Shown in pieces: positions 1 to 10,338 of a stretch of DNA of 64,000 bases (position 1 is the first letter of the stretch; the number at the start of each line of letters is the position of its first letter). A program made the position numbers and the translations under genes. The notes beneath the pieces were generated by a model. It had not been told where the DNA came from. It saw only the letters and a list, made by a program, of their open reading frames with translations, and ran no database searches. This DNA comes from Phycisphaerales bacterium (GTDB lineage: Bacteria; Planctomycetota; Phycisphaerae; Phycisphaerales; UBA1924): contig JADZER010000037.1 of assembly GCA_020850415.1 (NCBI GenBank), positions 186,001-250,000 of the forward strand. The letters are read 5' to 3'.

Positions 1-911
1 CCGACGAACTCCGGCCCGCGCTGCTCGGCGACCCTCCGCCCGAGCCCGTGCAGGATCGGTGCGCGGTGGTCGCCGTTCTTGTAGACGCGGTGCCCGAAGC
101 CCATGAGCTTGCGCTTGTCCGCGAAGGCCTTGTGCATCCACGCCTCGATCTTCGCCCTGTCGTTCACCGGCCCGATGTCGCGCCGGATCTCGCTGAGCAT
201 GTCCATCGCGGCCTCGTTGGCCCCGCCGTGCAGCGGGCCCTTCAAAGCCGCGATCGCGCCGGTCACCGCCCCGTGCATGTCGCTCAGCGTCGCGCTGATC
301 ACCCGGCTGGCGAAGGTGCTCGCGTTGTAGTCGTGCTCGGCGTAGAGAATCAGCGAGACATCCAACACCTTGGTGTACTCGGCGTTGGGCTTGGCCCCCG
401 TCATCAGGTACAGCAGGTTCGCCGCGTGGCAGAGATTCGCGTCCCCGCCGGTGTTCGGCGCGATCAGGCCCTTCCCGTCGATGATCGTCTGCATGTGCCC
501 GATGATCGTCGGGATCTTGGCCGTCAGGCGCTTGGCCTTGCGGAGGTTCGCCCCGGGCGAGTTGTCCTGGCTGTCCTTGTCGAGGTTGCCGAGAATCGAC
601 ACGCCCGTCCGCAGCACATCCATCGGGACCGCCGTGCCCTCCTTGAGCATCGGGCCCGCGCCGTGCAGATAGTCGATGACCTGCGTCGGCAGCGCCCGGT
701 TGGCGATCAGCTCGTCCTTGAAGAACCGCAGCTCCTTGGCGTCCGGCTTGTGGCCGACGAGCAGCAGGTGGGCCACCTCCTCGAAAGTCGCGTGGTCGGC
801 AAGGTCGTGGATCTCGTAGCCGCGGTAGATGAGGGCGCCCTGCTCGACCGAACAGATCTGGGTGTCGCCCGCGATAATGCCCTCCAGGCCCTTCGTCGCT
901 GCGGTCGTCAT
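1..911 (-). CDS. gltA: Citrate synthase (3' end outside window)
   Basis: Condenses acetyl-CoA and oxaloacetate to citrate, the entry step of the TCA cycle, in the cytoplasm. The visible 303 residues start MTTAATKGLEG and contain the family signatures PLHGGANEAA (first catalytic histidine) and GFGHRVYKNGDHRA (second catalytic histidine). The last part, including the final catalytic aspartate, lies beyond position 1. The start is set by an AGGAGG seven bases upstream. A possible -10 (TATAGT, 957-962) lies upstream, but I see no convincing -35. The family also includes 2-methylcitrate synthases (PrpC); a PrpD-like gene occurs 43 kb away but is not adjacent, so plain citrate synthase is preferred. 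Confidence 0.93.
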   Translation of the reverse strand, partial: MTTAATKGLEGIIAGDTQICSVEQGALIYRGYEIHDLADHATFEEVAHLLLVGHKPDAKELRFFKDELIANRALPTQVIDYLHGAGPMLKEGTAVPMDVLRTGVSILGNLDKDSQDNSPGANLRKAKRLTAKIPTIIGHMQTIIDGKGLIAPNTGGDANLCHAANLLYLMTGAKPNAEYTKVLDVSLILYAEHDYNASTFASRVISATLSDMHGAVTGAIAALKGPLHGGANEAAMDMLSEIRRDIGPVNDRAKIEAWMHKAFADKRKLMGFGHRVYKNGDHRAPILHGLGRRVAEQRGPEFV

Positions 912-1020
912 GCATGGTCCTCCTGCGTCGGATCGGGGTCCTCAAGCTCGAACAGAACTATAGGGAGCCTCCCACGGGCGGTCCGACCGGTCGCGCGCCG
1001 CCCGCGGGCGCAGCACCGGC

Positions 1021-1051
1021 AAAAAAGAAAGCCCGAGCCGTTAGGCCCGGG
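1021..1051 (-). terminator. Rho-independent terminator of the EF-hand gene
   Basis: On the minus strand an 8-bp GC stem (1032-1039 with 1044-1051, one G-U pair) with a four-base loop is followed by a T-rich run (complement of 1021-1030). It lies about 45 bases after the stop of the EF-hand gene that ends at 1095. Confidence 0.8.
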
Positions 1052-1094
1052 ATTCCTGTCAGGACTCTACTCCTCTCCACTGCTCGGGTCAGCC

Positions 1095-1925
1095 TCAGCC
1101 CTGGCCGCCGGGGCGGACGCGCTGCGGCTCGGGAACGGGGGCCTCGCCCTGGCCAGGCCGGCCCGCCTCGCCCTCTTCCTCCTCGGGCTCGAACGCCGCG
1201 TGGCCTTCCTTCTGGACCTGGAGGAGGTTCTCAAGGCTCTTCTTCGCCTCCTCGCTGTCGCCGCGGATCAGCGCGTCCTCGAGCGCGAGGCTCTCGAACA
1301 TCGCCTGGATCAGGTTGAGGCGCATATCCGACTCGTACTTGAGCTGGTCCTCGCCGTACTTCTCCTTCGCCTGCGGCGCCATCGGCACCTCGCCCACGCG
1401 CCCCTTCGCGGCGATCAGCCCCGCCTGCACCGCCTGGATCTGGCGCAGGTCGCCCATGCGGCTGGCGTCGTCGAACGCCGAGCGCCGGAGCTGGCGCAGC
1501 GCACGCCCCGCCATCTGCATGCCACCCTCAAAGCCGAGCACCTCCGCCCCGGGCCCGCCCGGCCCGCCCACCGCCGGCGCACCCGGCTGCCCAGGCTGCC
1601 CGGGCGTCGCGCCCGGGCGCTGCCCGCCCGGCCCGAACTGGCCGAAGCTCTCGGCCACCTTCCGCAGCTCCTCGCGGTCGATGAACCCGTCGCCGTTGGC
1701 GTCGTTGTTCTCGAACAGACGCTCGGCGAACCGGCCGGGGACCTCGTCCCGGGACAGCTTGCCGTCGCCGTTCGCATCGTTCTCCATCATGCGGTCGATG
1801 AACTGCTGAGGATCGGGCGGCCCGCCCTGCCGCCCGCCGCCGGCCCCGCCCCCGCCCGGCTGGGCGAGCGCGAGAGTCGTGGAACTGGCGAGCAGTGCGA
1901 GGCCGAGAGTCGTGCGGAGTTTCAT
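1095..1925 (-). CDS. Exported EF-hand protein
   Basis: A 276-residue secreted protein, probably calcium binding. It starts MKLRTTLGLALLASS, has a signal peptide ending near ALAQP, and then a Gly-rich linker. Two canonical EF-hand loops follow at about residues 55-95: DANGDGKLSRDE and DANGDGFIDREE. A Pro/Gly-rich spacer leads to a helical, charged C-terminal half rich in Glu that ends in a PEPQRVRPGG-like tail. A longer reading frame extends upstream, but the signal peptide begins only at this ATG. The function beyond Ca binding is not recognisable. It has its own terminator. Confidence 0.85.
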   Translation of the reverse strand: MKLRTTLGLALLASSTTLALAQPGGGGAGGGRQGGPPDPQQFIDRMMENDANGDGKLSRDEVPGRFAERLFENNDANGDGFIDREELRKVAESFGQFGPGGQRPGATPGQPGQPGAPAVGGPGGPGAEVLGFEGGMQMAGRALRQLRRSAFDDASRMGDLRQIQAVQAGLIAAKGRVGEVPMAPQAKEKYGEDQLKYESDMRLNLIQAMFESLALEDALIRGDSEEAKKSLENLLQVQKEGHAAFEPEEEEGEAGRPGQGEAPVPEPQRVRPGGQG

Positions 1926-2189
1926 GCGGTGGTCCTTGCGTGTATGTCGGTGGCGTCGGCGCGACGCCGGTAAGAGACGAACGAACGATGCACACCAGTA
2001 TTGCACGATCCAGGCACGCGAGCATGCGTACGCCGTGCGAACGGGGCGCGGGCCGGACAGGCACGACACCAAGACTCTAGATCGACCCCGATAAATCGGA
2101 TATGATGGGGTTCAATTCGGCGTGCCCTCCCAGCGAGGGTCGCGGGGTGGGTTCCGCCGCTCTGCGATCTTTCGCGAGGGAGAGTGAAA

Positions 2190-2828
2190 ATGCACAAGAC
2201 CCTGACCATCGCCGTCCTCGCCGCCGCCGCCACCCCCACCCCGGCTTCCATCATCCGCTATGACTTCACCGGGACGGTCACCGCCATCAGCCAGCCGGGC
2301 CCCTTCGGCGTGGTGGCCCAGCCCGGCAACCCCGTCACCGGCTGGTTCATCTACGACGACCAGACCCCCGACATAAGCGGCCAGCCCACCTTCGGCCACT
2401 ACCCCCAGCTCATCCCCGTCGGCTTCGGCTTCGTCATCAACACCGTCCACACCGCGACCTGCGACAGCTACGACATCTTCATCACCGGCGACAACCCGCC
2501 GAACAACGCCTTCGACGAGATGGAGCCCTTCTCCTCCAACCAGATCCTGGTCGACGGCGTGCCCACCATGGCGGCCAACATGTACCTCCAGCTCCGCGAC
2601 GACACCGGCACGGTCTTCCCCGCCGACGGGCTGCCCGACTGGAGGCTCACGCTCGCCGACTTCCCCGACAACGACAACCTCGCCCTGCCCAACGGCTACC
2701 TGCTCGACACGAGCACCGGGGCGATCGTGAACTTCTCGATCGATTCGCTCGTCGGCGTCCCCGCGCCGGGCACGCCGGCCGTTATCGGCGCGGGCCTGCT
2801 GATCGCAGCACGCCGTCGTCGGGACTGA
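2190..2828 (+). CDS. Exported protein with PEP-CTERM-type tail
   Basis: A 212-residue exported protein. The N-terminus MHKTLTIAVLAAAATPTPAS is a short signal peptide. The C-terminus reads VPAPGTPAVIGAGLLIAARR followed by Arg and Asp, which has the layout of a PEP-CTERM sorting signal: a Pro-containing motif, a hydrophobic helix and a basic end. Such tails are processed by exosortase in exopolysaccharide-producing bacteria. The body is a beta-rich domain I cannot name. ATG 2190 is chosen because a GAGGGA lies eight bases upstream; an in-frame GTG at 2184 is possible. No exosortase gene is in the window. Confidence 0.8.
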   Translation: MHKTLTIAVLAAAATPTPASIIRYDFTGTVTAISQPGPFGVVAQPGNPVTGWFIYDDQTPDISGQPTFGHYPQLIPVGFGFVINTVHTATCDSYDIFITGDNPPNNAFDEMEPFSSNQILVDGVPTMAANMYLQLRDDTGTVFPADGLPDWRLTLADFPDNDNLALPNGYLLDTSTGAIVNFSIDSLVGVPAPGTPAVIGAGLLIAARRRRD

Positions 2829-2920
2829 CCTGCCCCTCGGCGACGGTCGTGCGCGGGCCGGGGTCGCCAACACCCCGGCCCGCTTTGCATCGGGCCCGGG
2901 TCTCTCGGTATGCTCCCCAC

Positions 2921-4042
2921 ATGAAGATCGCCAGACCTTCCGTGTTGAGCCTGATCCTCTGCCTCTCCCCCGCCGCCCTCGCCGACGACGCGCCGATCGG
3001 GGCCCTGCTCGAACGGATGGAGGCCGCCGTTCTGGCCGGTGACTCCGCGGCCTACCTCGAGTGCGTGGACAGGTCGCACCCCGAGTGGGCCCGGGAGCAG
3101 ATCAACTGGGCCGCCGACCTCGCCGGGCACACGCCCGAGGCGTTCGACATGGCCCTGACCGGCGAGCCGGCCGGGGAGGATGGGCCGGCGGGCAAGGTCG
3201 GAGGCCTCAAGATCCGTTGGACGCTGCCGGGCGGGCGCGAGCATTCGGTGGAGTTCGCCGCGAGGTTCACCCCGGGCGAAGGGGGTTGGCTGTTCGCCGG
3301 GGAAGCCTGGACCGAGCTGGCCTCGACCGACGGGCAGAACATCGTGCTCTACCTGGACGATGGGCTGGAGAACACCGCGCTGCAGGTGATCGAGGCGATG
3401 CCCGAGATCCGCGGCCATGTCGACGAGGGCTTCGGCGCCACCCTCGACCACCCGCAGGTCATCAAGCTCTACACCGACATGGGCCACCTGCAGGAGTCGA
3501 TCTACCTCTCCTACACCGACCCCCTCGGCGGCTGGAACGAGCCCGGCGAGGCCATCAAGATCATGGCCAGCGAGCGGATGGGCGCCCGGCAGATGCGCAC
3601 CCTCCTGGCCCACGAATACGGGCATGTGGCCACCTTTACCTACAGCCCCGACGCGAGCAACAACATCCCCTGGTGGGCCGCCGAGGGAGCAGCCGAGCTC
3701 GCCGCGGAGAAGTTCGCCGGCCGGCGCGGGCGCGAAGCCGTCAACGAGGTCGTCCGGGCCTGGGCCAACGCCGGGCGACTCGCCGACTGGGCGGACATGG
3801 CGGATTTCCGCGAGACCCCATCCAGCCTGCACGGCCATGTCTACACCCAGGGCCACCAGTTCCTGGGGTACCTGTCCGAGCGGTTCGGCCGGGAAAGCCG
3901 GAACCTCTGGCTGCGCCGCCTGGCCGAGGGCGCCGGGGTCGAGAAGGCGACCAGCGAGGCGTTCGGGCTCGCCTTCGACCAGCTCGACCGGGAGTGGCGG
4001 GCTTCGCTCGAGGCCGGCCCCGACGAGGCCGATGAGAACTGA
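2921..4042 (+). CDS. Exported zinc metalloprotease, peptidase MA-like
   Basis: A 373-residue protein with a signal peptide (MKIARPSVLSLILCLSPAALA). An N-terminal domain of about 110 residues looks like a SnoaL/NTF2-type fold, but that is a guess. The protease half has HEYGH (HExxH zinc site, about residue 230), followed about 20 residues later by WWAAEGAAELAAEKF, where the downstream Glu is the likely third zinc ligand, as in gluzincins of the MA-like group. It probably acts in the periplasm or outside the cell. It converges with the receiver-like gene that ends at 4060. Confidence 0.78.
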   Translation: MKIARPSVLSLILCLSPAALADDAPIGALLERMEAAVLAGDSAAYLECVDRSHPEWAREQINWAADLAGHTPEAFDMALTGEPAGEDGPAGKVGGLKIRWTLPGGREHSVEFAARFTPGEGGWLFAGEAWTELASTDGQNIVLYLDDGLENTALQVIEAMPEIRGHVDEGFGATLDHPQVIKLYTDMGHLQESIYLSYTDPLGGWNEPGEAIKIMASERMGARQMRTLLAHEYGHVATFTYSPDASNNIPWWAAEGAAELAAEKFAGRRGREAVNEVVRAWANAGRLADWADMADFRETPSSLHGHVYTQGHQFLGYLSERFGRESRNLWLRRLAEGAGVEKATSEAFGLAFDQLDREWRASLEAGPDEADEN

Positions 4043-4059
4043 ATGCCCTTCTCGGACCT

Positions 4060-4431
4060 TCAGGCCGATCGTTCACCGCCCCCCGCAAGCTCGCGGAGCA
4101 GATCGGGCAGCCTGTCCGCGAACGCCCCGCGGCTGAGCACACGGTCGGCGCCCGCCAGCCGGGCGTTGGCCAGGGCGTCGGTGGCCACATGCGGCCCGAA
4201 GGCCAGGACCCGAAGGCCGCCCGCGGCGACCGCGCGGGCGATCAATTCAAGCCCTGTGGATCCCATTTCAAGATCGACCAGGAGGGCAACCGGTGAGGCG
4301 TCGGCGAGGCGGGATTCGAGCATCTCGACCGACCTCACAGGCCGGGAAGGGATGCCCAGGGCGTCGGCCGTCGCTTTCACCCGGGTCGCCCATAGCAAAT
4401 CCGAGCAGGAGTAGAGTATCATCCCGTCCAT
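4060..4431 (-). CDS. Receiver-like single-domain protein
   Basis: A 123-residue cytoplasmic protein with the pattern of a CheY-like receiver. Asp in VALLVDLEMGSTG is in the phospho-acceptor position, and a strand RVLAFGPHV and GADRVLSRG follow. The conserved Lys of receivers (usually in a GADxxLxKP motif) is replaced by Ser/Arg, and the acidic pair near the N-terminus is not obvious, so it may be a pseudo-receiver. ATG 4431 is used; an ATG three codons later is also possible. It is divergent from glutamate dehydrogenase with 69 bases between the starts, so promoters are shared or overlapping. Confidence 0.65.
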   Translation of the reverse strand: MDGMILYSCSDLLWATRVKATADALGIPSRPVRSVEMLESRLADASPVALLVDLEMGSTGLELIARAVAAGGLRVLAFGPHVATDALANARLAGADRVLSRGAFADRLPDLLRELAGGGERSA

Positions 4432-4500
4432 TTTTGAAAATCCCCGCGTGCCTTGACGGAGAGAGCCGGGGACGAATCCCACACCTGTAAAGGGTCCCGC

Positions 4501-5829
<1,329 letters not shown>

Positions 5830-5873
5830 GCCCAGACACCGTACACCCGCCGCAAATCACCTAAGTACCCTCT

Positions 5874-5905
5874 GCCGCCCGGTTTACACCGGGCGGCTTT
5901 GCTTT
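5874..5905 (+). terminator. Rho-independent terminator of gdhA
   Basis: A perfect 10-bp stem (5874-5883 with 5888-5897) with loop TTAC is followed by TTTGCTTT. It lies 45 bases after the gdhA stop. Confidence 0.92.
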
Positions 5906-6073
5906 GTGGTTCTCGGACCATCTCGGAGACCCGCCGGGGCCGATTGCCCTCCTTTCGCCCCAAGTCGCTGGCAGAGCCGGACTTCCGTGCCATCTTTGAG
6001 GTGAACCACGAACCCAGCGGAATCGCTGGGCTTCCAGGACAACTGCAAAGACCGGTGGGGAGGAGGCCTCGTC

Positions 6074-6748
6074 ATGCGCAGAGCGGCAATGATCAGTTTG
6101 GTGGCGCTGTCCGGGATTGCCGGCGCGGCGTGGGCGGATGTGGTGCTCGTCGACGGCAAGTCCGCGATCTTCGACGCGGGGCGTGCGACGCCGACCCTCG
6201 ACGGGCAGCTGCCCCCCATGCTCGAGATCCCCGACGGCGCGGTGTCCATGTACCTGCCCGAGGTCATGGGCCTCGTCCGGGCACACCCCGTCCTCCAGTG
6301 GGCGGGGCCCGAGGGCAACGCCGCCACGCTCAACGACACCGATATCAACTCGTTCAACAGCATCTCCGGGCTCGTCCACCCGCGGACCCTCGCCCTCCTC
6401 GGCGTGTTCCTCACCGACGCCGAGCCCGAGGGCCTGGCCCCCACGCGCCTCGACTACTACGCCATCGGCGACGCGTTCACCAGCTTCAGCCCCACCCTCG
6501 GCCAGTCGTTCTTCATCGGCGACGGCTGGGCCGACGGCGAGGTCATGCACGAGTTCATGATCCCCGCCGGCGCCACCCGCCTGTTCCTCGGCCTGGCCGA
6601 CGCGGGCTACTTCACCGGCCAGCCCGGCGCCTACGCCGACAACGACGGCGGCTTCTCCGCGGATGTCCGCTTCAATGTGGTCCCCGCCCCGGGCGCCCTG
6701 GCCCTGCTCGGACTCGGGGGCCTCGTCGGCGCCCGGCGCCGGCGATAA
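6074..6748 (+). CDS. Exported protein with PEP-CTERM-type tail
   Basis: A 224-residue exported protein starting MRRAAMISLVALSGIAGAAWA, a typical signal peptide. The C-terminus VVPAPGALALLGLGGLVGAR plus basic residues is a PEP-CTERM-like exosortase signal, closely similar in layout to the protein at 2190-2828. The body has a beta-rich pattern with GDGWADGEVMHEF and aromatic-Gly turns, as in other PEP-CTERM proteins that hold a carbohydrate-binding-like fold; I do not know a specific function. GGGGAGGAGG lies just upstream of the ATG. A two-tier terminator follows. Confidence 0.82.
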   Translation: MRRAAMISLVALSGIAGAAWADVVLVDGKSAIFDAGRATPTLDGQLPPMLEIPDGAVSMYLPEVMGLVRAHPVLQWAGPEGNAATLNDTDINSFNSISGLVHPRTLALLGVFLTDAEPEGLAPTRLDYYAIGDAFTSFSPTLGQSFFIGDGWADGEVMHEFMIPAGATRLFLGLADAGYFTGQPGAYADNDGGFSADVRFNVVPAPGALALLGLGGLVGARRRR

Positions 6749-6777
6749 CGACCCCCCGACGCTCCAAGCCCCACCCC

Positions 6778-6821
6778 CCGGCCGTGTCACGCTCACCGAG
6801 CGTGGCGCGGCCGGTTCTTTT
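6778..6821 (+). terminator. Two-tier hairpin terminator
   Basis: The outer stem CCGGCCG/CGGCCGG (6778-6784 with 6808-6814) and inner stem CACGCTC/GAGCGTG (6788-6794 with 6798-6804) are separated by a symmetric 3x3 internal loop and followed by TTCTTTT. It ends the PEP-CTERM gene and faces the end of the arginine operon 33 bases further on, where it may also act as a transcription barrier. Confidence 0.85.
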
Positions 6822-6853
6822 GCTGCAGGCCTCGGCGCCCGCCCGGTGCCCGG

Positions 6854-7885
6854 TCACCCCCGCCCGAGCATGTGCCACAGCAGCGCGTTCTGCACCCACA
6901 TCCGGTTCTCGGCCTCGTCGAAGACGATCGACCGGTCCGAGTCGATCACCTCGTCGGTGACCTCCTGGCCCCGGTGCGCCGGCAGGCAGTGCATGAACAG
7001 AGGCCACTCTCCGCCCGGCCCGGTGATGCGGGACATCAGCTCCTCGTTGATCTGGTAGCGGTCGAACACGCCGTCGCGCAGCGCCGCCTGGTGGTCCTGG
7101 CCCATGCTCATCCAGCAGTCGGTGTACACCGCCTGGTGCCCCGCCGCGGCCTCGGGGCTGTGGCTCAGGGTGATCGTCGCGCCCGTCGCCCTGGCGTCGG
7201 CGAGGGCGTCGCGGACGATCTGAAACTGCGGCTCGAACCCCTTCGGCGTGATGGCGGTGAAGTCCACGCCCAGCTTGGCGCACAGCAGCATCAGCGAGTG
7301 GCACACATTGTTCCCGTCCCCGAGCCAGGCCATGCGGGCGCCCGCGAGCGTGCCGAGCTTCTCCCCGAGCGTGAACAGGTCGGCGAGCGCCTGGCAGGGG
7401 TGCTCCAGATCGCACAGCGCGTTCACGACCGGGACCCGGGCGTGCTGCGCCATCTCCCGCACCACGCGGTTCTCGAACACCCGCAGCACGATGCAGTCCA
7501 CCCAGCGCTCCAGGTTCTTGGCGTAGTCCTTCACACTCTCCCGCTGCCCGATCCGCTGGGCGGCGTGGTCGTAGTACATCGCGTGGGCGCCCATCCGCGA
7601 CGGCCCGACCTCGAAGGTCACCCGCGTGCGCAGCGAGGGCTTCTCAAACAGCATGATGATCGTCCGCCCCGCCAGCGAGCCGGCGTAGGGCGCAAAGTCC
7701 CGCTTCATCGCGCCGGCTGTCGCGAACACCGCGCGGACCTCGCCCGCCGTCAGGTCGCTGATCGACACCAGATCGCGTCCACGCAGCAGCGGGGCGGCGG
7801 GAATGGCGGGAAGGTCGGGGCTGGCGGGGCTGGCGGGGCTGTCGTGGGGCATGGTCACCTCGAGGGCGGCGTGGGGCAGGGGCAT
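6854..7885 (-). CDS. argF: Ornithine carbamoyltransferase
   Basis: Forms citrulline from ornithine and carbamoyl phosphate in arginine synthesis. The 343 residues carry the carbamoyl-phosphate loop FEKPSLRTRVTFE (Leu where Thr is usual in SxRTR), HPCQALADL, the ornithine-contacting SMG in WMSMGQD, and HCLPAHRG. The first ~35 residues are an Ala/Pro-rich extension. The start is supported by GGAGGA nine bases upstream; a later ATG at 7852 would give a more usual length. N-acetylornithine transcarbamylases also use SxRTR with non-Thr residues, but SMG and the argB/argC context favour ornithine. It is the last gene of the argRCBF run, 53 bases after argB. Confidence 0.9.
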   Translation of the reverse strand: MPLPHAALEVTMPHDSPASPASPDLPAIPAAPLLRGRDLVSISDLTAGEVRAVFATAGAMKRDFAPYAGSLAGRTIIMLFEKPSLRTRVTFEVGPSRMGAHAMYYDHAAQRIGQRESVKDYAKNLERWVDCIVLRVFENRVVREMAQHARVPVVNALCDLEHPCQALADLFTLGEKLGTLAGARMAWLGDGNNVCHSLMLLCAKLGVDFTAITPKGFEPQFQIVRDALADARATGATITLSHSPEAAAGHQAVYTDCWMSMGQDHQAALRDGVFDRYQINEELMSRITGPGGEWPLFMHCLPAHRGQEVTDEVIDSDRSIVFDEAENRMWVQNALLWHMLGRG

Positions 7886-7938
7886 CGGGCGGGTTCCTCC
7901 GGCGGTTCTTGCGTCGGTGTGCGCGGGGAGCGGGTCGG

Positions 7939-8790
7939 CTAGCGGCCCGGCCCGACGGGCGTCGGGCGCGTCGGCAGCACGCGCGTGCCCACCGGCTCGC
8001 CCAGGGCCAGGCCCGCGAGCCGGTCGCACCGCGACCACGACGCGATGACGGCCGGCACGCCGCTCGCATCCGCTCCGGCCGCCGCGGCCCGGGCCTTGGG
8101 GATCATGCCCCCGGAGATCACCCCCGAGGCGATCAACCGCTCGATCTGCCCGGCGTCAGTCTCGCCCAGGAGCGAGCCCGAGCCGTCGAGGATGCCGGGG
8201 ACATCGGTGAGGAGGACAAGCACCGACGCGCCGAGCACGCGCGCAACCCCCAGCGCCGCGTCGTCGGCGTTGACATTCAGCGCCGCACCGGCCCCGTCGA
8301 GGCCGATCGACGAGATCACGGGGACAAACCCGCCCCCGAGCAGCCGGCGCCACAGGGCGCCCTCGCCCGGCGCGGGGGCGTCCCCCGCCCCGACCCGCTC
8401 CGCCTCGACGCGCCCCACCCGCCCCAAATCCACGCCGCCCGGCTCGTGCTTCACGCACACGCACGCCCCACCGTCGGAGAGCCCAAGGCCCACCGCCCGG
8501 ACGCCCCGCGCCGCCAGCAGCCCGACCAGCCGCGTGTTGACCCGGCCGCGGAGCACCCCGACGACCTCGCCGATGTGATCGTCCGGGGTGACGCGCAGGC
8601 CGGCCCTGCGTTCGCTGGCGAGCCCCAGCCGGGCAAGGTGCGCATCGACGGCGCCGCCCCCGCCGTGGACGATGACCAGGCCCCCCGGCGCGTCGGCGCC
8701 GAGCCGGGCGATGGCGTCCCACAGCTCACCCCGGGTGTCGGCCTCGTCGAGGGCGCGCCCGCCGAGCTTGATGACGATGGGGCCGGTCAT
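7939..8790 (-). CDS. argB: Acetylglutamate kinase
   Basis: Phosphorylates N-acetylglutamate with ATP, the second step of arginine synthesis. The 283-residue protein has the amino-acid-kinase fold: N-terminal VIKLGG, VIVHGGGGAVDAHLARLG for nucleotide/phosphate binding, a central NVNADDAALGVARVLGA segment, VLLTDVPGIL, and GGMIPKARAA near the C-terminus with the conserved Lys. ATG overlaps the argC stop as ATGA, indicating translational coupling. The GC content is very high and several loops are Gly/Ala rich, but no catalytic motif is lost. Confidence 0.93.
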   Translation of the reverse strand: MTGPIVIKLGGRALDEADTRGELWDAIARLGADAPGGLVIVHGGGGAVDAHLARLGLASERRAGLRVTPDDHIGEVVGVLRGRVNTRLVGLLAARGVRAVGLGLSDGGACVCVKHEPGGVDLGRVGRVEAERVGAGDAPAPGEGALWRRLLGGGFVPVISSIGLDGAGAALNVNADDAALGVARVLGASVLVLLTDVPGILDGSGSLLGETDAGQIERLIASGVISGGMIPKARAAAAGADASGVPAVIASWSRCDRLAGLALGEPVGTRVLPTRPTPVGPGR

Positions 8791-9857
8791 GCGTACCCCC
8801 CGAACGGCGCGCCCGGGGCCGCGCCCCGCCCGCGCAGGCCCGCCGCCTCGTCCAGCCCGAACCGGACATTCATGCACTGCACCGCCTGGCCCGACGCCCC
8901 CTTGACCAGGTTGTCGATGGCGCTGACCACGATGAGGTGCCCCTCGGCCTCGCCGGCGCCCCCGGCCAGCGAGATGTCGCAGTAGTTGGTCCCCCGGACC
9001 CCGTTGACGCTCGGCCAGACGCCCGGGGGCAGCAGGCGCACGAAGGGCGACGGGCCGTACGCGTCGTCGAGGGCGGCCCGGGCCCGCTCGGCGTCCCACC
9101 CCCCGGCGAGCTCGATGTGCATCGTGCTGACGATGCCGCGCTCGTAGGGGCCCAGGTGCGGGGTGAACACGACCGGCCGATCGGCGTGCGTGGCGATCTC
9201 GGGCCCGTGCCGGTGCTCCCACACGCCGTACGGCTGGAGGCTGACCTCGCAGAACATGTTCCGCTCGCCGGGGGTGCGTCCGGCGCCGGAGACGCCGCTG
9301 ACGCAGTCGGCGATGACGCGGGACCCCTCGCGGATCGCCCCCGCCTCGGACAGCGCCGCGACGGGGAGGATGACGCTGGTCGGGTAGCAGCCAGGGACGG
9401 CGATGAGGTCGGCGCCGGCGAGCTCGTCCCGGGCCCGCTCAACGAGCCCGTACACCGCGTGCTCGAGCAGCTCGGGGCGCGGGTGGGTGAAGCTGTAGTA
9501 CCGCTCGTACTGGGTCGGGTCCGGCAGGCGGAACGCCGCGGAAAGATCGAGCACCACCGGGCCGCCCGCCCCCGCCCGGTCGCGCAGCTCGCCGGCGAGG
9601 TGGGCGCTGACCTCGTGGGGGGTGCAGAGGAACACCGCGTCGGGGCGCTGCGCGAGGATGTCGCCCGCCCCGCCGGGCAGGATCGCCATGTCGCACTCGC
9701 CCCGGAAGCGGGGGTGGATCTGGCTGAACACCCTGGGCGAGCCCTCCCGTACCCCGCCGAACATGCCGACGATCTCGGCCCCGGGATGACGGAGGAGGAT
9801 CGCGCCGAGCTCGGCCCCGGTATACCCGCTCGCGCCGACAAGGGCGCAGCGGATCAT
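8787..9857 (-). CDS. argC: N-acetyl-gamma-glutamyl-phosphate reductase
   Basis: NADPH-dependent reduction of N-acetylglutamyl phosphate to the semialdehyde, the third step of arginine synthesis. The 356 residues start with the Rossmann motif VGASGYTGAEL. The active-site cysteine lies in VPGCYPTS, and HLGPYERGIVST holds the conserved His/Arg region. Its start overlaps the argR stop (ATGA) and its stop overlaps the argB start (ATGA), so argR, argC and argB are tightly coupled. The C-terminal ~20 residues are a Gly/Ala/Pro tail not usual in the family. Confidence 0.93.
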   Translation of the reverse strand: MIRCALVGASGYTGAELGAILLRHPGAEIVGMFGGVREGSPRVFSQIHPRFRGECDMAILPGGAGDILAQRPDAVFLCTPHEVSAHLAGELRDRAGAGGPVVLDLSAAFRLPDPTQYERYYSFTHPRPELLEHAVYGLVERARDELAGADLIAVPGCYPTSVILPVAALSEAGAIREGSRVIADCVSGVSGAGRTPGERNMFCEVSLQPYGVWEHRHGPEIATHADRPVVFTPHLGPYERGIVSTMHIELAGGWDAERARAALDDAYGPSPFVRLLPPGVWPSVNGVRGTNYCDISLAGGAGEAEGHLIVVSAIDNLVKGASGQAVQCMNVRFGLDEAAGLRGRGAAPGAPFGGYA

Positions 9858-10330
9858 CGCCCCGCCCCGGCCAGCTCGGCAAGGCCCAGCAGCTCGCGCG
9901 TCAGCTCCTTGGCCCGCTGCGCCGAGGCCACGGCGACAAAGATCGTGTCGTCCCCGGCGAGGCACCCGACCACCCCGACCAGCCCGGCCCGGTCCATCTC
10001 GAGCGCCACGATCTGGGCGTGGCCCGGGCCGGTCCGCAGCACGATCGTGTTGCACGCCGTCTGGATGTCCGTCACGAACGACGCCATCGTGCGTGCCAGC
10101 GGCGTCAGCGCACGGGCCGACTCGCTCCGCCCCGGCGTCGTACCGCTCGGCAGCTGATAGCCCCGGGGGGTCTTCGCCGCCCCCAGCTCGCGCAGGTCGC
10201 GGCTCAGGGTCGCCTGCGTCACCTCGATCCCCCGCCCCGCCAGCGACTGGCGCAGCTCCTCCTGGCTGTCCACCGGCTGGCGCTGGAGGATGTCGATGAT
10301 CACCTGCTGGCGGCGTGCTCTCCCGGTCAT
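9854..10330 (-). CDS. argR: Arginine repressor
   Basis: A 158-residue DNA-binding regulator of arginine metabolism. The N-terminal winged helix-turn-helix covers RRQQVIIDILQRQPVDSQEE and the recognition helix QATLSRDLRELG. The C-terminal hexamerisation and arginine-binding domain has GCLAGDDTIFVA, where the GDD residues contact arginine in the family. It is the first gene of the operon it probably controls. The only ATG giving a complete HTH is at 10330, eight bases after a near-consensus -10, leaving almost no 5' leader. There is no Shine-Dalgarno sequence, in line with leaderless translation. Confidence 0.92.
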   Translation of the reverse strand: MTGRARRQQVIIDILQRQPVDSQEELRQSLAGRGIEVTQATLSRDLRELGAAKTPRGYQLPSGTTPGRSESARALTPLARTMASFVTDIQTACNTIVLRTGPGHAQIVALEMDRAGLVGVVGCLAGDDTIFVAVASAQRAKELTRELLGLAELAGAGR

Positions 10331-10338
10331 GGTGCATG